Assembly (NCBI RefSeq): GCF_014359565.1
Contig: NZ_JACIZD010000002.1
Coordinates: 186,001 to 250,000, forward strand
Direction: 5' to 3'
Source: Immundisolibacter sp.
GTDB taxonomy: Bacteria; Pseudomonadota; Gammaproteobacteria; Immundisolibacterales; Immundisolibacteraceae
Length of the DNA: 64,000 nt
The translations under genes were made by a program, and so were the position numbers. Positions 8,660-17,598 of this stretch are shown piece after piece (within the stretch, counting starts at the first letter, position 1; every line of letters starts with the position of its first letter). The notes under the pieces were generated by a model that did no database searches, was not told where the DNA came from, and worked only from the letters and a program-made list of their open reading frames with translations.

Positions 8660-9937
8660 TCAGGCGGCGCTGGCCGCCAGCGCCTGCTCGATGTCGGCCA
8701 GGATGTCGGCCACGTTCTCGATGCCGATCGACAGGCGCACCATGTCCGGTGCCACGCCGGCGGCGGCCAGTTCCTGCGCGTCGAGCTGGCGGTGGGTGGT
8801 GGAGGCCGGGTGCGTGGCCAGCGACTTGGCGTCGCCGATGTTGACCAGGCGCGTGACCAGTTGCAGCGCGTCCAGGAATTTCACGCCGGCATCGAAGCCG
8901 CCCTTGACGCCAAACGACAGGATGCCCGAGGCACGGCCGCCCAGGTATTTCTTTGCCTGCGCGTGGTCCGGGTGCTGCGGCAGGCCGGCGTAGCTGACCC
9001 AGCTCACCTGTGGGTGGCCTTGCAGGAACTCGGCGACTTTCTGCGTGTTCTCGCAGTGCCGCTCCATGCGCAGGGACAGGGTCTCGATGCCCTGCATGAT
9101 GAGGAACGCGTTCATCGGCGCCATCTGCGCGCCCATGTTGCGCAGCGGCACCACCCGCGCGCGGGCGATGAACGCGGCGGCGCCGAAGGCGTCGGTCATC
9201 ACCGTGCCGTGGTAGGACGGGTCCGGCGTGCTGAACTGCGGGAAGCGGTCCGCGTGCTGCGCCCACGGGAACTTGCCGGAATCGACGATGATGCCGCCCA
9301 GGCTCGTGCCGTGGCCGCCCATGTACTTGGTCAGCGAGTGAATGACCACGTCGGCGCCGTGCTCGATCGGCCGGCACAGGGCCGGCGTGGCGACCGTGCT
9401 GTCCACCACCAGCGGCACGCCGGCGGCGTGCGCGATGGCCGCCATGCCGGCCAGATCCGGCACGTGGCCGCCCGGGTTGCCGATGGTCTCGCAAAAGACC
9501 ATCTTGGTCTTGCCGTCGATGGCGGCGCGCAGCGCGTTCAGGTCGTCGTGATCCACGAAGCGCGTCTCGATGCCGAACTGCGGCAGCGTGTGGGCGAACA
9601 GGTTGTAGGTGCCACCGTAGAGTTTCTTGGTGGAAATGATGTTGTCGCCGGCTCGCGCCAGGTTCATCACCGTGTAGGTGATGGCCGCCGACCCGGAGGC
9701 CAGCGCCAGCGCCGCGATGCCGCCCTCGAGCGCCGCCACGCGCTGTTCGAGCACGTCGTTGGTCGGGTTCATGATGCGGGTGTAGATGTTGCCCGCGACC
9801 TTCAGGTTGAATAGGTCGGCGCCGTGCTGGGCACTGTCGAAGGCGTAGGCAACGGTCTGGTAGATCGGCACCGCGACGGACTTGGTGGTCGGATCGGGCT
9901 TGTAGCCGGCGTGGATGGCGAGGGTTTCGAGCTCCAT
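8660..9937 (-). CDS. metY: O-acetylhomoserine aminocarboxypropyltransferase (sulfhydrylase)
   Basis: A 425-residue PLP enzyme of the Cys/Met metabolism family. It makes homocysteine from O-acetylhomoserine and sulfide (direct sulfhydrylation route to methionine), in the cytoplasm. Recognisable are the N-terminal ETLAIHAGY, ASGSAAITY near residue 87, and the PLP-lysine motif SLTKYMGGHGTSLGG near residue 205. The length suits MetY, which is longer than MetB/MetC/MetZ. The start with METLAIHAG-type spacing has AGGAG upstream; a longer open frame extends over the divergent promoter and is rejected. Homocysteine made here would feed the methyl cycle whose other enzymes (ahcY, metF) lie at 39-42 kb. 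Strict separation from a cystathionine gamma-synthase needs comparison. Confidence 0.88.
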   Translation of the reverse strand: MELETLAIHAGYKPDPTTKSVAVPIYQTVAYAFDSAQHGADLFNLKVAGNIYTRIMNPTNDVLEQRVAALEGGIAALALASGSAAITYTVMNLARAGDNIISTKKLYGGTYNLFAHTLPQFGIETRFVDHDDLNALRAAIDGKTKMVFCETIGNPGGHVPDLAGMAAIAHAAGVPLVVDSTVATPALCRPIEHGADVVIHSLTKYMGGHGTSLGGIIVDSGKFPWAQHADRFPQFSTPDPSYHGTVMTDAFGAAAFIARARVVPLRNMGAQMAPMNAFLIMQGIETLSLRMERHCENTQKVAEFLQGHPQVSWVSYAGLPQHPDHAQAKKYLGGRASGILSFGVKGGFDAGVKFLDALQLVTRLVNIGDAKSLATHPASTTHRQLDAQELAAAGVAPDMVRLSIGIENVADILADIEQALAASAA

Positions 9938-10037
9938 CGGGGGCGACTCCTGGGCATGTTGCGGGCCGGCCGGGCTTGCCGGCCACGGGGGCGCCGGACT
10001 ATACCATCGGCCTTTTCGCAGCCAACGGAACCTTGCC

Positions 10038-11078
10038 ATGCAGTATTCGCCACTCGGCCGCAGCGGTTTGCAGGTCAGCCGGCTGTGCCTGGGCACCATG
10101 ACCTTTGGCGAGCAGAACACCGAGGCCGAAGCCCACGCGCAGCTGGATTACGCCACCGCCCAGGGCGTGAACTTCATCGACGCGGCCGAGATGTATCCGG
10201 TGCCGCCGCGGCGGGAAACCCAGGGCCGCACCGAGGCCTACATCGGCTCCTGGCTCAAGATGCGGGGCGGTCGGGACAAGCTGATCGTCGCCACCAAGGT
10301 GGCCGGTCGATCGACTGAATTGGCCTACGCCCGGCCGTTCGCCATCCACCCGGACCGGCGCAACATCGAGGCCGCCGTCGAGGCCAGCCTGCGGCGCCTG
10401 CAGACTGATTACATCGATCTTTACCAGGTGCACTGGCCGGACCGCAGCACCAACTTCTTCGGCCGGCTGGGCTATCAGCACCAGCCGATGGCGGACGAGG
10501 TGCCGATCGAGGAGACGCTGGAGGCGCTGGCTGATCTGGTGCGCGCCGGCAAGGTGCGCCACGTCGGCGTCAGCAACGAGACGCCGTGGGGCCTGATGCG
10601 CTACCTGGCGCTTGCCGAGCAGCGCGGGCTGCCGCGCGTGGTGTCCATCCAGAACCCATACAACCTGCTCAACCGCGTGTTCGAGATCGGCCTCGCCGAG
10701 ATCGCGCTGCGCGAGCAGGTCGGCCTGCTGGCCTACTCGCCGCTGGCCATGGGCGCGCTGAGCGGCAAATACCGGCACGGCGCCCGGCCGCCCGAGGGCC
10801 GGCTGACACGCTTCGATCGCTTCCAGCGCTACAGCACGCCGGGCGGCGCGGCGGCGGTGGAACAGTACGCGCAGATCGCCGAGGCGCACGGTCTTGACCC
10901 GGCGCAGATGGCGCTGGCCTTTGTGCTGCGCCAGCCGTTTCTGACCAGTGCCATCGTCGGCGCAACCACGCCGGAGCAGCTGCGGAGCAACCTGGCCAGC
11001 ATCGAGCTTGAGCTGCCCGATGCGGTGATCGAGGCCATCGAGGCCGTGCACAACGCGGATCCGAACCCATGCCCGTGA
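10038..11078 (+). CDS. Aldo/keto reductase (Tas-like)
   Basis: A 346-residue NADPH-dependent aldo/keto reductase of the Tas/YghZ type. It shows the N-terminal LGRSGLQVSRLCLGTMTFG, the active-site FIDAAEMYP (Asp and Tyr of the tetrad), VATKVAG (Lys) and YQVHWPDR (His), and a C-terminal cofactor-binding SAIVGATTPEQLRSN. The ATG giving MQYSPLG fits the family start; upstream in-frame sequence overlaps the metY promoter and is not conserved in character. It is divergent from metY and overlaps the downstream GST by 10 bp, so the two are co-transcribed. The natural substrate is unknown; a detoxifying carbonyl reductase is plausible. Confidence 0.87.
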   Translation: MQYSPLGRSGLQVSRLCLGTMTFGEQNTEAEAHAQLDYATAQGVNFIDAAEMYPVPPRRETQGRTEAYIGSWLKMRGGRDKLIVATKVAGRSTELAYARPFAIHPDRRNIEAAVEASLRRLQTDYIDLYQVHWPDRSTNFFGRLGYQHQPMADEVPIEETLEALADLVRAGKVRHVGVSNETPWGLMRYLALAEQRGLPRVVSIQNPYNLLNRVFEIGLAEIALREQVGLLAYSPLAMGALSGKYRHGARPPEGRLTRFDRFQRYSTPGGAAAVEQYAQIAEAHGLDPAQMALAFVLRQPFLTSAIVGATTPEQLRSNLASIELELPDAVIEAIEAVHNADPNPCP

Positions 11079-11695
11079 CGCTGGACCTGTACGGCCACCC
11101 CTGGTCGGCGCCCACGCGCGAGGTACGCATCCTGTGCGCGGAGCTTGGGGTCGAGCATCGCTTCATCGAGGTCAAGCAGGCCGAGGCCGGCGACTACCTG
11201 CCCGAGGCCCTGAATCCGGCCTGCAAGGTGCCGATGATCGACGAGGGCGGCTTCATCCTGGGCGAGGCGCACGCCATCCTGCGCTATCTGGCGGCACGCC
11301 ACGACGCGGCCGGCGCCTGGTACCCGGCGCAGATCGATGTGCGCGCAAAGGTCGATCAGTGGCTGGACTGGCAGGCCCTGCGCCTGGGGCGGCTGGCGGC
11401 GCAGCTGATGCGGGAGCGGCGCTTTCGGCCCGACGGGCCGGATGCGGCGGTGTGTGCCGAGGCCGAACGCCTGCTGGGGCTGATCTTGCCGGAGCTGGAC
11501 ATGGAGCTGAAGGCGGCACCGTTCGTGTGCGGGCAACATCCGACGCTGGCCGACATCGCGATCTTCACCAGTGCGGAGTATCTGCAGGTGGCCGGATTCG
11601 CGCTGAGCGGGTTCGACGCCTTGGCCGACTGGTACGCCCGCTGCGCCACACGCCCGGCCTGGGCCGCCGTACCGGTAGGGACATTGCCCGGATAG
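11069..11695 (+). CDS. Glutathione S-transferase family protein
   Basis: A 208-residue two-domain GST. The thioredoxin-fold half (about residues 1-80) has LDLYGHPWSAPTREVRIL at the N-terminus, NPACKVPMIDEGGFILGEAHAIL containing the cis-Pro and the glutathione-binding Glu-Ala, and a helical C-terminal half with HPTLADIAIF, the conserved N-capping box. Theta-like GSTs of this type conjugate or isomerise electrophiles and are common in aromatic degraders. The start overlaps the end of the aldo/keto reductase gene (ATG at 11069), indicating coupling. Specific substrate unknown. Confidence 0.85.
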   Translation: MPVTLDLYGHPWSAPTREVRILCAELGVEHRFIEVKQAEAGDYLPEALNPACKVPMIDEGGFILGEAHAILRYLAARHDAAGAWYPAQIDVRAKVDQWLDWQALRLGRLAAQLMRERRFRPDGPDAAVCAEAERLLGLILPELDMELKAAPFVCGQHPTLADIAIFTSAEYLQVAGFALSGFDALADWYARCATRPAWAAVPVGTLPG

Positions 11696-11707
11696 GGCGC
11701 GGGCCGA

Positions 11708-12301
11708 TCAAGCGCCGCTGGCATACCCGGTAGCGATTGCCGCCGACGGATAGCGCAGCAGCAGCGTATCCAGTTGCCGGTACAGCGCCGAGCGCCGGCC
11801 GGTGCCCAACACGTGCAGTTCGAACTGGCCGAAGGCGTGGGTCAGCGCGTCCTGCGCCACGTCATCCAGCACCTGGTCGGCAACGGCGAACACCACGTCC
11901 TGTTCCGCGGCGACATGCTGCTCTAGCAGCGCATGATAGGCCGTGGCGGCGGCACTGAAGCGGCCGCCGGCGCCAGCCTTGCCGGCCGCCCAGGCGGCCT
12001 GGGCCCGGGTCATGGCATCCATCAGCTGGCGGCCCTGCCGGCGTCCGGCCAGTTGTGCCGCCAACAGCCCGTCGTTGGGCGGAATTCCCCGGCGGACCAG
12101 GGCCGGGAACAGCAGTTCCTCTTCCTTGGCGTTGTGGCAACGTTCCGCGAACTCGCGCAGGAACTCCAACACCTGTCCGGCGCTGTGGGTGTGAATGTGG
12201 GCGGCGCCGGCGGCAGCCTGTTCGCACAGCCGGCCGAGCACGCCCACGGCCCGCTGGATGGCGGCGTGTTCGGCGGCCAGAATGGCGATGGCGCTACCCA
12301 T
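11708..12301 (-). CDS. Hemerythrin HHE cation-binding domain protein
   Basis: About 197 residues forming one four-helix hemerythrin-like bundle: EHAAIQ near the N-terminus, CHNAKEEELLFPAL (H-x3-E) near residue 55, and EQHVAAEQDVVFAVAD (H-x4-E/D) near residue 140. These are the usual di-iron ligand positions, so the protein may bind iron and sense or scavenge oxygen, NO or peroxide. The start is uncertain. I chose the ATG giving MGSAIAIL just before the domain; in-frame starts at about 12350 and a GTG at 12445 would add 16-48 residues of unconserved look, and none has a good Shine-Dalgarno. It is convergent with the GST gene. Confidence 0.72.
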   Translation of the reverse strand: MGSAIAILAAEHAAIQRAVGVLGRLCEQAAAGAAHIHTHSAGQVLEFLREFAERCHNAKEEELLFPALVRRGIPPNDGLLAAQLAGRRQGRQLMDAMTRAQAAWAAGKAGAGGRFSAAATAYHALLEQHVAAEQDVVFAVADQVLDDVAQDALTHAFGQFELHVLGTGRRSALYRQLDTLLLRYPSAAIATGYASGA

Positions 12302-12592
12302 GGCGGGATACCGGTGGCGGGAACTGGCAGGGACTGCAGACCACTCGCTGCCCATCGACACGGCGGGGCGCGAACTGACCAAGCGTTCAAAGGCGAGGTT
12401 CAATGATTCGCCATTTCGCCGCGGAAAACTGTGACTTGTTACCACTCAAGACGCCGACGACCGGCTTTGCAAGGCTGGCCGGCGGCTGCGGGCGAGGCCC
12501 GGCGCTGGCCCCGCTTGGGTTAGATTAAACGGCTATATGTTTAGTTTGTACCGGTCCATTGCCGGCCCGCACGCCAACCGGACTGCCCGCCC

Positions 12593-15457
12593 ATGCCTGC
12601 TTCAGACCCGGTGATCGACACCTCCCCCGTCGTCGCGGACGAAATCAAGACCACCACCTGCTACATGTGCGCCTGCCGCTGCGGCGTGCGCGTGCACCTG
12701 CGGGACGGCCGCATCCGCTACATCGACGGCAACCCGGATCACCCGGTCAACGGCGGCGTGATCTGCGGCAAGGGCAGCGCCGGCATCATGAAGCAGGAGT
12801 CGCCGGCCCGGCTGCGCAAGCCGCTGCTGCGCACCGGCGAGCGTGGTCGCGGCGAATTCCGGGAAATCGAGTGGGATGAGGCGCTCAGCCTGCTGGCCGA
12901 CCGCCTGGCCGGAATCCGCAACACCGACCCGCGCAAGCTGGCCTTCTTCACCGGCCGTGACCAGAGCCAGGCGCTGACCGGCTGGTGGGCGCAGCAGTTC
13001 GGCACTCCGAACTACGCCGCTCACGGTGGGTTTTGCTCGGTAAACATGGCCGCCGGCGGGCTATACAGCATCGGTGGCAGTTTCTGGGAATTCGGCGAGA
13101 TCGACTGGGAACACACCCGCTATCTGGTGATGTTCGGCGTGGCCGAAGACCACGACAGCAACCCGCTGAAGATCGGCCTGGCCAAGCTCAAGGCGCGCGG
13201 CGCCAAGTTCGTGTCGGTCAACCCGGTGCAGACCGGCTATTCGGCCATCGCCGACGAGTGGCTGGCGATCCGCCCCGGCACCGACGGGCTGCTGATCCTG
13301 GCCCTGGTGCACGAGTTGCTGCGCAGCGAACAGGTCGATTTCGACTATCTGGCCCGCTACACGAATGCGCCGTGGCTGGTGATCGACGATCCCGGGGCCG
13401 CCGACGATGGCCTGTTCGCCCGCGACGGCGACGGCAATCCGCTGCTCTTCGACCGCGCGCGTGGCCAGCTGGTAAATGCGCTGTCGGCGAACACGCAGCC
13501 GGTGTTGGCCGGCCGCCGCACGCTGGCGGACGGGCGCGGTGCCGTGCCGGCCTTCGAGCTGCTGGCCCGTCGTTATCTGGAGCCGGCCTATGCGCCCGAG
13601 GCAGTGGCCGAACAGACTGGCCTGTCCGCCGCCACCATCCGCGGACTTGCTGCAGAGATCGCCCAGGCCGCCTTCGAGCAGCCGGTGGTCATCGAGCAGC
13701 CATGGACCGACTGGGCCGGGCGTCGGCACGAGCAGATGATCGGCCGGCCGGTGGCGTTCTACGCCATGCGCGGCATCGCCGCGCACAGCAACGGCTTTCA
13801 TGCCTGCCGGGCGCTGCACATGCTGCAGATGCTGCTGGGCGCCATCGACACACCGGGCAGCTTTCGCTACAAGCCGCCCTTCCCGCGGCCGGCGCCGCCC
13901 CCCCAAAAGCCGACCGGCAAACCGGCGCAGGTGCGTCCCGGCGAGCCCATGCCGGGCCTGCCGCTCGGCTTCGTGACCGGCCCGGAAGACCTGCTGCTGG
14001 ACGCCGACGGCCAGCCGATGCGCATCGACAAGGCCTACTCCTGGGAAGCGCCGCTGGCCGCGCACGGCGCCATGCACAGCGTGATCCACAACGCCTGGAA
14101 GGGTGATCCCTACCCGATCGACACGCTGTTCCTGTTCATGTCGAACATGGCCTGGAACTCCAGCATGAACAGCGCCGGCACCATGGACATGCTGACCGAC
14201 CGGGATCCGGCCAGCGGCGAGTACCGCATCCCGTTCATCGTCTACTCGGATGCCTTTGCGTCCGAAATGGTGGCCTACAGCGACCTGGTGCTGCCCGACA
14301 CCACCTATCTGGAGCGCTGGGACGCCATTTCGCTGCTGGATCGGCCGATTTCCAGCGCCGACTGCCCCGCCGACGCCATCCGTCAGCCGATCATGCAGCC
14401 CGACCGCGACGTGCGCTGCTTCCAGAGCGTGCTGCTGGACCTGGGCGCCCGGCTGGGGCTGCCGGGCATGGTCACGCACGATGGCAGCCCGCGTTATCCA
14501 GGCGGCTATGCGGACTACATCGTCAATCACGAGCGCAAACCGGGCGTCGGCACGCTGGCCGGCTGGCGCGGCGCGCACGGCAACCAGCACGGCAGCGGCG
14601 CCGCCAACCCGAACCAGCTGCAGCGCTACATCGACAACGGCTGCTTCTGGCAGGACGGACTGCCGCCGCAGGCGCGCTACTTCAAGCACGCCAACCGGGA
14701 TTATCTGGACTACGCCGCGCGCATGGGCTTCATCGACGGCGCCGAGCCGATCATCCTGCAGATTTACAGCGAGGTGCTGCAGAAATTCCGCCTCGCCGCC
14801 CGCGGTCACGGGCCGGTGACGCCGCCGGTGGCGGAGCGCGCGCGCGTCGAAACCTACTTCGACCCGCTACCGATCTGGTACGCGCCGCTCGAAGAGGCCG
14901 CGCTGAACGGCGCCGACTTCCCGCTGCACGCCATCACCCAGCGGCCGATGATCATGTACCACGCCTGGGACTCGCAAAACGCCTGGCAGCGGCAGATCCT
15001 GGGCAGCAACCGGCTGTATCTGCACCCGCAAACCGCAGGGCGGCTTGGCGTGCCCGACGACGGCTGGGTGTGGGTCACCAGCCACCACGCGCGCATCAAG
15101 TGCCAGGTGCGCCTGATGGCCGGCGTGAATCCGGACACGGTGTGGACCTGGAATGCGGTCGGCAAGCGGGCTGGCGCGTGGAACCTCGATCCCGGCGCGG
15201 CGGAGGCGAAAAAGGCGTTTCTGCTGAACCACCTGATCGCCGATCTGCTGCCAGGCGGCGGGCACAGCAACAGCGATCCGGTGACCGGGCAGGCCGCCTG
15301 GTACGACCTTCGCGTGCGCATCGAGCCGGTGGCGGCGGCGGATCAGGAGCCGGTCAGCGCGCCGCAGTTCGCGGCCCTGCCGCGCCCGCCCGGCCTGGAC
15401 GCGGCGCCCGGGCGTCTGTCCCGCGGCGGGATGTTTCGCCGCCGGTCGGCATCCTGA
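12593..15457 (+). CDS. soeA: Molybdopterin oxidoreductase, probable sulfite dehydrogenase subunit A
   Basis: A 954-residue catalytic subunit of the DMSO reductase superfamily. A [4Fe-4S] site is formed by Cys23, Cys26, Cys30 and Cys58, and Cys148 in GGFCSVN is the expected molybdenum ligand, as in polysulfide/thiosulfate reductases and SoeA rather than Ser- or Asp-ligated enzymes. There is no Tat signal, so it should stay cytoplasmic, as is known for SoeA, which oxidises sulfite to sulfate and feeds the quinone pool. Matching FeS and membrane-anchor subunits lie at 16823 and 17599, but a minus-strand gene intervenes, which is unusual. Polysulfide or thiosulfate reductase is the alternative; the lack of a Tat signal favours SoeA. 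Confidence 0.78.
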   Translation: MPASDPVIDTSPVVADEIKTTTCYMCACRCGVRVHLRDGRIRYIDGNPDHPVNGGVICGKGSAGIMKQESPARLRKPLLRTGERGRGEFREIEWDEALSLLADRLAGIRNTDPRKLAFFTGRDQSQALTGWWAQQFGTPNYAAHGGFCSVNMAAGGLYSIGGSFWEFGEIDWEHTRYLVMFGVAEDHDSNPLKIGLAKLKARGAKFVSVNPVQTGYSAIADEWLAIRPGTDGLLILALVHELLRSEQVDFDYLARYTNAPWLVIDDPGAADDGLFARDGDGNPLLFDRARGQLVNALSANTQPVLAGRRTLADGRGAVPAFELLARRYLEPAYAPEAVAEQTGLSAATIRGLAAEIAQAAFEQPVVIEQPWTDWAGRRHEQMIGRPVAFYAMRGIAAHSNGFHACRALHMLQMLLGAIDTPGSFRYKPPFPRPAPPPQKPTGKPAQVRPGEPMPGLPLGFVTGPEDLLLDADGQPMRIDKAYSWEAPLAAHGAMHSVIHNAWKGDPYPIDTLFLFMSNMAWNSSMNSAGTMDMLTDRDPASGEYRIPFIVYSDAFASEMVAYSDLVLPDTTYLERWDAISLLDRPISSADCPADAIRQPIMQPDRDVRCFQSVLLDLGARLGLPGMVTHDGSPRYPGGYADYIVNHERKPGVGTLAGWRGAHGNQHGSGAANPNQLQRYIDNGCFWQDGLPPQARYFKHANRDYLDYAARMGFIDGAEPIILQIYSEVLQKFRLAARGHGPVTPPVAERARVETYFDPLPIWYAPLEEAALNGADFPLHAITQRPMIMYHAWDSQNAWQRQILGSNRLYLHPQTAGRLGVPDDGWVWVTSHHARIKCQVRLMAGVNPDTVWTWNAVGKRAGAWNLDPGAAEAKKAFLLNHLIADLLPGGGHSNSDPVTGQAAWYDLRVRIEPVAAADQEPVSAPQFAALPRPPGLDAAPGRLSRGGMFRRRSAS

Positions 15458-15479
15458 CCGGCGGCGAACGCGCATGCCC

Positions 15480-16658
15480 TTACAGCAGCGGGTGGCCGCC
15501 GAGGCCGTACTCGGCCCGGCCATAGGCCAGCATGTTGTCGTCGTAGAGCTGACCGACGTGGATCGACAGCATCAGCAGGTCGCGGGCGGCGATCTCCAGT
15601 ACGTCCCCGCGCGTGGTGGCGGCGCCGCCCAGCAGCTCGATGCCGCGGAAGGCCAGCGCGGAGGCCTCCTTGCACATCAGCGAGCGCCAGGCGTTGGGCC
15701 GATTGCGCGCGGCCTCGTCGACCACCGGCGTGTTGGCGGCGTCCCAGGCCTCGAGTTGCTGCACGTAGCGTTCCTGCAGCGCCTCGATGGTGTCGGCCTT
15801 GACCAGCATCTCGGCCACGTTGCGCTGGGCGATGGGCGACTCCCATTCCTTGACCCCGTACAGCACCCGCTGACGGTCGCGCACGCGCTGCTTGACCTCG
15901 GCCACCACCCGCTGGGTGACACCCACCGCGATGGCACCGAAGCCGACGCAGAACATCGGCATGAACGGGATGCGGTAAATCGGGGTCGTGTCGTCCCAGT
16001 CGCCGCCGATAGGCCGGCCGGTGGCCTTGATGTGCGCCAGCGGCAGCACGCGGTGCCAGGGTACGAACACCTGGTCGGCGCGCACCGTGTGGCTGCCGGT
16101 GCCACGCAGGCCAAACGGGTTCCATTCGCCGACGATCTCGATCTCGCGCGTATTGGCCGTCACCAGGCACGGCTGTGGCCCGCCGGCCATGCCGGGCACC
16201 TCGACCAAGGCGCCCAGGCCGATCCAGTCGTCCCACTTCACGCCGCTGCCCCAGTTCCACTGGCCGGACAGCTTCACGCCGCCATCGACGTAATCCACCT
16301 TGCCGATGGGAAAGAAGATGTCGGCCGTGAAGCCGTCGCTGTCATAGATTTCCTGCCGGCCCTTGGGGTCCAGGAAGGCCACCCACTGTTCGTGCAGCGC
16401 GGTGAAATAGACCAGCCAGGCTGCCGAGGCGTTGCGCTGGGCAACCACCCGCACCACCTCCGAGAAGGTGCGCGCGCCCATGCCAAAACCGCCGTAGCGC
16501 TTGGGACGCAGCAGCTTGTGGATCTGCGCCTTGTGCACCACGTCACGCAGCTTCAGGGAAAAGCCGCCCTTGAGCTCGGCTTCGGCGATCTCAGGGTCCG
16601 CCTGCTGGCCGATGTACTCGGCGCGGGCAACCATTTCCTCGTGCGTCATTTCGTTCAC
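15480..16658 (-). CDS. Acyl-CoA dehydrogenase-fold flavin monooxygenase (HsaA-like)
   Basis: A 392-residue protein of the class D flavoprotein monooxygenase type (acyl-CoA dehydrogenase fold), the group that includes HsaA, HpaH and pigment-production hydroxylases. Segments seen: an N-terminal helical domain with KLLRPKRYGGFGMGARTFSEVV, a middle domain with LSGQWNWGSGVKWDDWIGLGA and NPFGLRGTGSHTVRADQVFVPWHR, and a C-terminal helical domain with ASALAFRGIELLGGAAT. Such enzymes hydroxylate phenols with FADH2 from a partner reductase, which is not encoded next to it. The gene sits on the opposite strand between soeA and soeB, and its promoter region (16659-16822) is shared with soeBC. AGGAG precedes its ATG. 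Confidence 0.8.
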   Translation of the reverse strand: MNEMTHEEMVARAEYIGQQADPEIAEAELKGGFSLKLRDVVHKAQIHKLLRPKRYGGFGMGARTFSEVVRVVAQRNASAAWLVYFTALHEQWVAFLDPKGRQEIYDSDGFTADIFFPIGKVDYVDGGVKLSGQWNWGSGVKWDDWIGLGALVEVPGMAGGPQPCLVTANTREIEIVGEWNPFGLRGTGSHTVRADQVFVPWHRVLPLAHIKATGRPIGGDWDDTTPIYRIPFMPMFCVGFGAIAVGVTQRVVAEVKQRVRDRQRVLYGVKEWESPIAQRNVAEMLVKADTIEALQERYVQQLEAWDAANTPVVDEAARNRPNAWRSLMCKEASALAFRGIELLGGAATTRGDVLEIAARDLLMLSIHVGQLYDDNMLAYGRAEYGLGGHPLL

Positions 16659-16822
16659 TTCTCCTGCTCCTGCGGTCGGCGATCAAGAAAGGCACGCAGT
16701 CTAGCAAACGCCCGTTATCGCGCCGCATGGCGCGGCTTGACGCGCATCAATGGTCACGGACGCGTCCGATCGGACCGGCGCCAACCCGGGACGCATTCCC
16801 TTTCCACCGGATCCCCGAACCC

Positions 16823-17584
16823 ATGACCGCAATCGCACCCAACACCACCGGCCGCAAGCTTGGCCTGGTGATCGATCTGGACACCTGCGTCGGCTGCCAC
16901 GCCTGCGCGGTGGCCTGCAAGGAATGGAACGATGGCGGCCACATGGCGCCGCTGACCGACGAGGATCCTTACGGCAGGGAGCCATTTGGCGTGTGGTTCA
17001 ACCGCGTCCACGCCTTCGAGACCCAGCCCGAATCCGGCTGCGGCGGCGGGCCGGCCAGCACGCGCACCGTGCACTTCCCCCGCTCCTGCCTGCACTGCGA
17101 GCAGCCGGACTGCGTCACGGTCTGCCCGACCGGCGCCTCGTACAAGCGGGCCGAGGACGGCATCGTGCTGATCGACGAGGACCAGTGCATCGGCTGCAAG
17201 CTGTGTTCCTGGGCCTGCCCCTACGGCGCACGGGAATACGACTCCCACAGCGGCACCATGAAAAAATGCACCCTGTGCGTGGACCGCATCTACAACACGA
17301 ACCTGCCGCCGGCCGAGCGCCGGCCGGCCTGCGTCATGGTCTGCCCGACCTCGGCCCGCCTTTTCGGTGATCTGGGCGACCCCGGCTCGGACGTGTCGCG
17401 GCGGGTGGCCGCGCGCGGCGGGGTCGACCTGCTGCCGGACCTTGGCTACCGGCCGGTGAACAAATACCTGCCGCCGCGCGAGCGGCGCGCTGCCGCCGAC
17501 ACCGCGCCCCTGCCGGACGCCCCCGGCGGCGCCGACATCGGCCAGCGGCTGCTCGGCTGGGTCGATCGCCTGCTGTCCCGATAA
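16823..17584 (+). CDS. soeB: 4Fe-4S ferredoxin subunit of probable sulfite dehydrogenase
   Basis: A 253-residue electron-transfer subunit with four cysteine clusters: CVGCHACAVAC near residue 22, CLHCEQPDCVTVCPTGAS near residue 92, CIGCKLCSWACPYGA near residue 125, and the CTLC...CVMVCPTSA pair. This is the DmsB/PsrB/SoeB pattern of four [4Fe-4S] clusters. It would pass electrons from the molybdenum subunit (12593-15457) to the membrane anchor 14 bp downstream. An in-frame start about 96 bp upstream exists, but the ATG giving MTAIAPNT places the first cluster as expected. No Tat signal, matching a cytoplasmic enzyme. It is the first gene of a soeB-soeC transcript divergent from the flavin monooxygenase. 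Confidence 0.83.
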   Translation: MTAIAPNTTGRKLGLVIDLDTCVGCHACAVACKEWNDGGHMAPLTDEDPYGREPFGVWFNRVHAFETQPESGCGGGPASTRTVHFPRSCLHCEQPDCVTVCPTGASYKRAEDGIVLIDEDQCIGCKLCSWACPYGAREYDSHSGTMKKCTLCVDRIYNTNLPPAERRPACVMVCPTSARLFGDLGDPGSDVSRRVAARGGVDLLPDLGYRPVNKYLPPRERRAAADTAPLPDAPGGADIGQRLLGWVDRLLSR

Positions 17585-17598
17585 CAAGCCCGAACGCC

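Noticed and set aside
7139-9814. Plus-strand 891-codon frame across the terminator, amidohydrolase and metY
   Set aside because: It reads through a clear terminator and is antisense to two well-supported genes.
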